From Neisseria cinerea (GTDB lineage Bacteria > Pseudomonadota > Gammaproteobacteria > Burkholderiales > Neisseriaceae): DNA of 64,000 nt. The stretch's first letter is position 1. Every line of letters begins with the position of its first letter. The notes under the pieces are model-generated. The model saw only the letters and a list, made by a program, of their open reading frames with translations. It ran no database searches and was not told the origin of the DNA. Below, one piece after another: positions 59,805 through 64,000 of this stretch. Position numbers and translations under genes: made by a program. The stretch is from assembly GCF_900475315.1 (NCBI RefSeq), contig NZ_LS483369.1:1426001-1490000 (forward strand). Direction: 5' to 3'.

Positions 59805-61214
59805 ATGACACCTACGCTTCCCCGGCGCATCGCTCGCAAAATCCGTCAAACCCGCCGCCTGTCGCGCAAAAGCATCGCCTTTGTGTTCCTCTTGGCAGGC
59901 TCGGCACTCGTTGCCCTGACCGCGCTGTTTTTCGCCCACCTTGCCGACTTTGCACTGGAACTGAACACCAACCTGGTTCAGAAATACCCGTGGTTCGCGT
60001 GGATTGCCCTGCCGCTGGGATTACCCGCCATCACCTGGTTTACACGCAAATATGCGCCATACACATCGGGCAGCGGCATCCCCCAAGTCATCGCCTCACT
60101 GTCACTGCCCTACGGCGCACAAAAAACACGGCTGATCCGCCTCAAACCGACACTGCTGAAAATCCCGCTCACCTTTTTGGGCATGCTGTTCGGTGCATCC
60201 ATCGGACGCGAAGGCCCGTCCGTTCAGGTAGGCTCGGCAGTGATGGGGGCGTGGGGCGCGTGGTGCAAAAAACACGGTTTGGCATTCAAAGGGATGCAGG
60301 AAAACGATTTGATGGCGGCGGGGGCGGCGGGCGGCTTGGCAGCCGCATTCAACGCACCTTTGGCAGGCGTGATTTTCGCCATTGAGGAACTGGGGCGCGG
60401 CATCATGTTGCGCTGGGAGAGACAGATTCTTTTGGGCGTGCTCGCCTCCGGTTTTATACAGGTCGCCATTCAGGGCAACAACCCGTATTTTTCCGGCTTC
60501 AACGGCGGTGTTTTGGAACATATCTTTCTGTGGGTCGCACTGTCCGGTCTGGTTTGCGGCGCGGCGGGCGGCCTGTTCGGACGGCTGCTCTATCATGGTG
60601 CGGCGGCATTTTCCCCGCGCAAAATACGGGGCTTCGTCCGCAATCATCCGTTGTTGCTCTCGGCTGTCATGGGTCTGCTGCTTGCCGCATTGGGCACGCT
60701 TTACCAGGGCAGGACTTACGGTACGGGCTACCATGAAGCCGCCCAAGCCCTAAACGGCATTTACGAAGCCCCCTTCGGTCTGGCTGCGGCAAAATGGCTC
60801 GCCACCGTTTTCAGCTATTGGGCGGGCATACCGGGCGGCATCTTTACCCCCTCGCTGACCATAGGCGCATTCTTAGGCGAACACATCGCCTCCGTCGCCA
60901 ACGTATCTGCCGGTGCAAACATCATCGTCCTCATCTGCATGGCGGCATTTCTGGCAGGTGCGACACAATCCCCGATAACTTCCGCCGTCGTCGTCATGGA
61001 AATGACCGGCGGGCAAAGCCTGCTGTTTTGGATGCTGATTGCCTGCATTTTCGCTTCGCAGGTTTCGCGCCAGTTTTCGCCGCAGCCGTTTTACCATGCA
61101 TCGGGAATGCGTTTCCGCCGGCGCGTGCTGCAGGAAACCGCCGCCCAAACCGGCAATGCGCCCGCAGGACTGCAAACCGCAAACAGCAAAGCGGGAATGC
61201 CGTCTGAAAATTAA
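59805..61214 (+). CDS. clcA: ClC-type chloride transporter
   Basis: 469-residue ClC protein. Selectivity motifs: GSGIPQV (with the chloride-coordinating Ser), GREGPSVQ and [15 protein letters not shown]. In E. coli ClcA the external-gate Glu is that of GREGP, so a proton/chloride antiporter is likely. The last codons (MPSEN) come from an uptake sequence at the 3' end, suggesting that the C-terminus was extended or replaced there. Confidence 0.92.
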   Translation: MTPTLPRRIARKIRQTRRLSRKSIAFVFLLAGSALVALTALFFAHLADFALELNTNLVQKYPWFAWIALPLGLPAITWFTRKYAPYTSGSGIPQVIASLSLPYGAQKTRLIRLKPTLLKIPLTFLGMLFGASIGREGPSVQVGSAVMGAWGAWCKKHGLAFKGMQENDLMAAGAAGGLAAAFNAPLAGVIFAIEELGRGIMLRWERQILLGVLASGFIQVAIQGNNPYFSGFNGGVLEHIFLWVALSGLVCGAAGGLFGRLLYHGAAAFSPRKIRGFVRNHPLLLSAVMGLLLAALGTLYQGRTYGTGYHEAAQALNGIYEAPFGLAAAKWLATVFSYWAGIPGGIFTPSLTIGAFLGEHIASVANVSAGANIIVLICMAAFLAGATQSPITSAVVVMEMTGGQSLLFWMLIACIFASQVSRQFSPQPFYHASGMRFRRRVLQETAAQTGNAPAGLQTANSKAGMPSEN

Positions 61215-61324
61215 AACGCCCCGATCAAACGCCGGCAGCCGCCCCTTCACGCAGCCGGGACGGGGCGCAGGGCAAACCGCCTTGATTCGAATACCGTTCC
61301 GCCGCCGCTTGAGACTTCAGCAAC

Positions 61325-61365
61325 AATGCCGTCTGAACGACAGAATGCGGTTTTCAGACGGCATT
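61325..61365. terminator. Inverted uptake-sequence hairpin between clcA and hrpA
   Basis: AATGCCGTCTGAA / TTCAGACGGCATT around a 15-base loop, in a 226-bp gap that otherwise holds only the hrpA promoter region. Confidence 0.65.
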
Positions 61366-61440
61366 TCCCCATCCAGATATTGCCCGAACCCAACCAAAGC
61401 GTTTGCTATAATTATATTTTTTACCGCACACGCACCAATC

Positions 61441-62832
61441 ATGTTTCCCGATTTCTCCCAAACCCTCTCCAAAGACCGCCACTTCCTGCAATCCGCCTTC
61501 AAAAATCCCAACAAATACGGCGGCTTGTCCAAAGTCGAAGAAAAATACCGAAAATCGCACGAAATCTTTTTGAAGCGTTTGGCCGCATTGCCCAAGCCCG
61601 AATTCGACAACACGCTGCCTGTTCACGAAAAACTCGACGAAATCAAAAAAGCCATTGCCGAGAATCAGGTAACGATTATCTGCGGCGAAACCGGTTCGGG
61701 CAAAACCACGCAGTTACCCAAGATTTGTTTGGAACTCGGACGCGGGGCGGCAGGGCTGATCGGGCATACCCAGCCGCGCCGTTTGGCCGCGCGTTCGGTG
61801 GCAGAGCGGATTGCCGAAGAGCTGAAATCCGAAATCGGCAGCGCGGTCGGCTATAAAGTGCGCTTTACCGACCACACCTCGCGCGATGCCTGCGTCAAGC
61901 TGATGACCGACGGCATCCTGTTGGCAGAAACCCAGACCGACCGTTATCTCGCCGCCTACGACACGATTATCATCGACGAAGCGCACGAACGCAGCCTGAA
62001 CATCGACTTCCTCTTGGGCTATTTGAAACAGCTCCTGCCGCGCCGCCCCGATTTAAAAGTCATCATCACCTCGGCAACCATAGACGCAGAACGCTTCTCC
62101 CAACACTTCAACGGCGCGCCCGTACTGGAAGTGAGCGGGCGCACTTATCCCGTCGAAATCCTCTACCGCCCGCTGACCAGCAAAGACGAAGACGATGCAG
62201 AAGTCGAGCTGACCGACGCGATTGTCGATGCGGCGGACGAATTGGCGCGACACGGCGAAGGCGATATTTTGGTGTTTCTGCCAGGCGAACGCGAAATCCG
62301 CGAAGCCACCGAAGCTCTGCGCAAATCCCCGCTGCGCCGCAACGACGAAATCCTGCCCCTGTTCGCACGCCTGTCGCACGCCGAACAGCACAAAATCTTC
62401 CATCCTTCGGGCGCGAAACGCCGCATCGTGTTAGCAACCAACGTCGCCGAAACCTCGCTCACCGTGCCGGGCATCAAATACGTCATCGACACCGGCCTCG
62501 CGCGCGTCAAACGCTATTCCGCACGGGCGAAGGTGGAACAGCTCCATGTAGAGAAAATCTCCCAAGCCGCCGCCCGCCAACGTTCCGGCCGCTGCGGCCG
62601 CGTCTCCGCAGGCGTGTGTATCCGACTGTTTTCAGAAGAAGATTTCAACAGCCGCACCGAATTCACCGACCCCGAAATCGTCCGCAGCAACCTCGCCGCC
62701 GTCATCCTACGCATGGCAGCGTTGAAACTGGGCGACGTGGCGGCATTCCCATTCCTCGAAGCACCAGACCAGCGGTATATCAATGACGGTTTTCAGGTGT
62801 TGTTGGAGTTGGGTGCGGTGGAGGCCGTCTGA
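61441..62832 (+). pseudogene. hrpA: HrpA RNA helicase, truncated at an uptake sequence
   Basis: N-terminal 463 residues of a DEAH-box helicase normally about 1,300 long. Present: Walker [10 protein letters not shown] (from residue 82), DEAH (179-182), [29 protein letters not shown] and QRSGRCGR (from 380). The protein then ends GAVEAV, where the frame runs into GAGGCCGTCTGAA and stops on the TGA of the uptake sequence. The OB-fold and C-terminal domains are missing. A restriction-modification gene of different composition follows at once. The rest of hrpA may lie beyond the inserted system, outside the window. The long upstream extension of the frame is non-conserved; ATG 61441 (MFPDFSQTL) is used. 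Confidence 0.88.
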
Positions 62833-62845
62833 AAGTTAATTACAC

Positions 62846-62898
62846 TTGATATTTCATAATAACCCTAATAAAATATCCGGGATTATTACAGGATATTT
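62846..62898 (+). promoter_or_regulatory. Promoter and palindromic operator of the methyltransferase gene
   Basis: TTGATA (62846-62851), 17-bp spacer, TAAAAT (62869-62874): near-consensus. An inverted repeat AAATATCC (62871-62878) … GGATATTT (62891-62898) overlaps the -10 and start region, well placed for repression by the HTH domain of the enzyme it drives. Confidence 0.55.
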
Positions 62899-62910
62899 TA
62901 AGGTGATTTT

Positions 62911-64000
62911 ATGCTTAAATCGTATGTTGAAGAAAAACGTTTGGAACTTGGATTAACGCAAAAAGAATTTGCTCAGTTATTGGGAATGAAAGAAAACGGT
63001 GAAAGAACAGTTCGTGGATGGGAGAGCGGTTTACATAAGCCAAGCCCTGCACGAATGAGGTTAATTCAAAGTTTAAAAGCAGATCATCCATTTAAACAAT
63101 CAACAAATTCACTGTTTACATTTATTGATTTATTTGCAGGCATAGGTGGTATTCGTCTGCCTTTTCAACAGTTAGGAGGAGAATGTGTTTTTTCAAGCGA
63201 AATAGATAAGCATGCACAAAAAACCTATTTTGCGAATTATGGAGAATATCCAAGCGGAGATATTACGCAAATTTTAGCCGATCAAATCCCAGATCATGAT
63301 ATTTTATTAGCCGGATTTCCATGCCAAGCTTTTTCTCAAGCTGGCCTTAAAAAAGGATTTCAAGATACTCGTGGAACAATGTTTTTTGAAATTCAACGTA
63401 TTTTGGTAGAAAAACGTCCTAAAGTATTTTTATTGGAAAATGTTAAGCGTTTAAAAACAGATCGAAAAGGACAGACCTTTCAAACAATTTATGACATCTT
63501 GACTGGACAATATCAGGGAGAACCTGATAGCGATATTCCAATGTCTACCGAAGCAAGAAAAGCATTTTTTAAAAAACTTAATTACTGGGTAGATTTTAAA
63601 GTCTTGCGAGCCTCTGATTTTGGCGTGCCTCAAAATCGGGAACGTATTTTTATCGTTGGTTTTAATAAAGATTACTTTAATAAAATTAGTGACTTTTCGG
63701 AAATTTTTTCTTTTCCTGAGCCAACTTTTAAAAGAACAAAAGTTGGAGACATATTGGAATATATTTCAGCAGATGATACAACTTACACACTTTCGGACAA
63801 TTTGTGGCAGGGACATCAAAAAAGAAAAGCGGAACATATCGAAAAAGGTAATGGTTTTGGTTATAGTCTATTTAACTCAGAAAGTGAATATACCAATACC
63901 ATTAGTGCACGATATTATAAAGATGGCTCAGAAGCCTTGATTGATCAATCTCATTTTGGGAAAAACCCAAGAATGCTTACTCCGAGAGAGTGTGCTCGTT
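62911..64000 (+). CDS. Cytosine-5 DNA methyltransferase with N-terminal HTH (incomplete)
   Basis: 363 codons visible, no stop. Residues 1-60 form an XRE-like HTH (LELGLTQKEFAQLLGMK; RTVRGWESGLHKPSP). Then the m5C motifs: I FIDLFAGIGGIRL (71-83), IV GFPCQAFSQAG with catalytic Cys138, VI ENVK (176-179), VIII QNRER (241-245). It ends in PRMLTPRECAR, the start of motif IX. The base composition is much more AT-rich than hrpA, with AAGGTG before the ATG. An HTH-bearing m5C enzyme often represses its own operon, as in M.SsoII (known). A cognate endonuclease is expected downstream. Specificity cannot be read from what is visible. Confidence 0.92.
   Translation, partial: MLKSYVEEKRLELGLTQKEFAQLLGMKENGERTVRGWESGLHKPSPARMRLIQSLKADHPFKQSTNSLFTFIDLFAGIGGIRLPFQQLGGECVFSSEIDKHAQKTYFANYGEYPSGDITQILADQIPDHDILLAGFPCQAFSQAGLKKGFQDTRGTMFFEIQRILVEKRPKVFLLENVKRLKTDRKGQTFQTIYDILTGQYQGEPDSDIPMSTEARKAFFKKLNYWVDFKVLRASDFGVPQNRERIFIVGFNKDYFNKISDFSEIFSFPEPTFKRTKVGDILEYISADDTTYTLSDNLWQGHQKRKAEHIEKGNGFGYSLFNSESEYTNTISARYYKDGSEALIDQSHFGKNPRMLTPRECAR

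Noticed and set aside
63620..63940. 106-codon frame inside the methyltransferase
   Set aside because: Out-of-frame shadow of a gene with complete m5C motifs.

Overview
The window is a piece of a pathogenic-type Neisseria chromosome, most like N. meningitidis. The evidence is the very dense 10- to 12-base DNA uptake sequence (GCCGTCTGAA), usually as inverted pairs after genes, together with fetA, nadA, mspA, the adhesin complex protein, a BON lipoprotein like vaccine antigen GNA2091, and silent maf toxin cassettes. A close relative (N. polysaccharea, N. lactamica and similar) cannot be excluded from sequence alone.

Layout. 0-18.5 kb is housekeeping: asd; an AP endonuclease operon; cysS; a frameshifted SRA-domain relic; obg; a cytochrome b561; the rsmI / yraN / gmhA-or-diaA / dolP block; map; an HTH protein; the adhesin complex protein; mqo; a GNAT enzyme; a 5-formyl-THF cyclo-ligase; rpsB-tsf-pyrH. 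18.6-22.05 kb is an AT-rich remnant of a maf polymorphic-toxin island. It has two silent MafB C-terminal cassettes, a third toxin tail, and four immunity-type genes, one interrupted by a stop codon. A ~100 bp two-hairpin repeat sits on both sides of the second half. 22-34.2 kb carries uvrD, glnE, a homopolymer-frameshifted small gene, luxS, cyaY, a small LptM-type lipoprotein, lysA, an NSS amino-acid transporter with a 30-residue partner subunit, and groES-groEL behind a heat-shock type promoter.

34.4-41.5 kb is the iron-siderophore locus: the Fur-box-controlled receptor fetA, lipoprotein fetB, two permeases, an FmdE-like protein and an ATPase. 41.5-44.3 kb is an unusual nadA. It has a TAAA-repeat promoter, a conserved NadA anchor, two head-like modules 357 bp apart, a long extra N-terminal coiled coil, and a one-base frameshift. 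44.3-50 kb has glnB, purL (with an AT-rich foreign-looking patch) and gloB. 50.1-54.8 kb is the mspA/ausI serine-protease autotransporter. 55-61.2 kb has mgtE (behind a proline-rich mini-ORF and a hairpin that covers its ribosome site), hslO, an NlpC/P60 hydrolase, lrgA/lrgB and a ClC chloride transporter. The window ends with hrpA cut off after 463 codons at an uptake sequence, followed by an AT-rich cytosine-5 DNA methyltransferase with its own HTH domain and palindromic promoter, evidently the start of an inserted restriction-modification system.

The most rewarding places to look are the double-headed nadA, the mgtE leader, the fetA promoter whose -35 and -10 elements sit only 3 bp apart, the maf cassette island, and the hrpA/methyltransferase junction. 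No tRNA, rRNA, CRISPR array or complete insertion sequence was recognised. Locus names and comparisons to other strains are from memory and were not searched.
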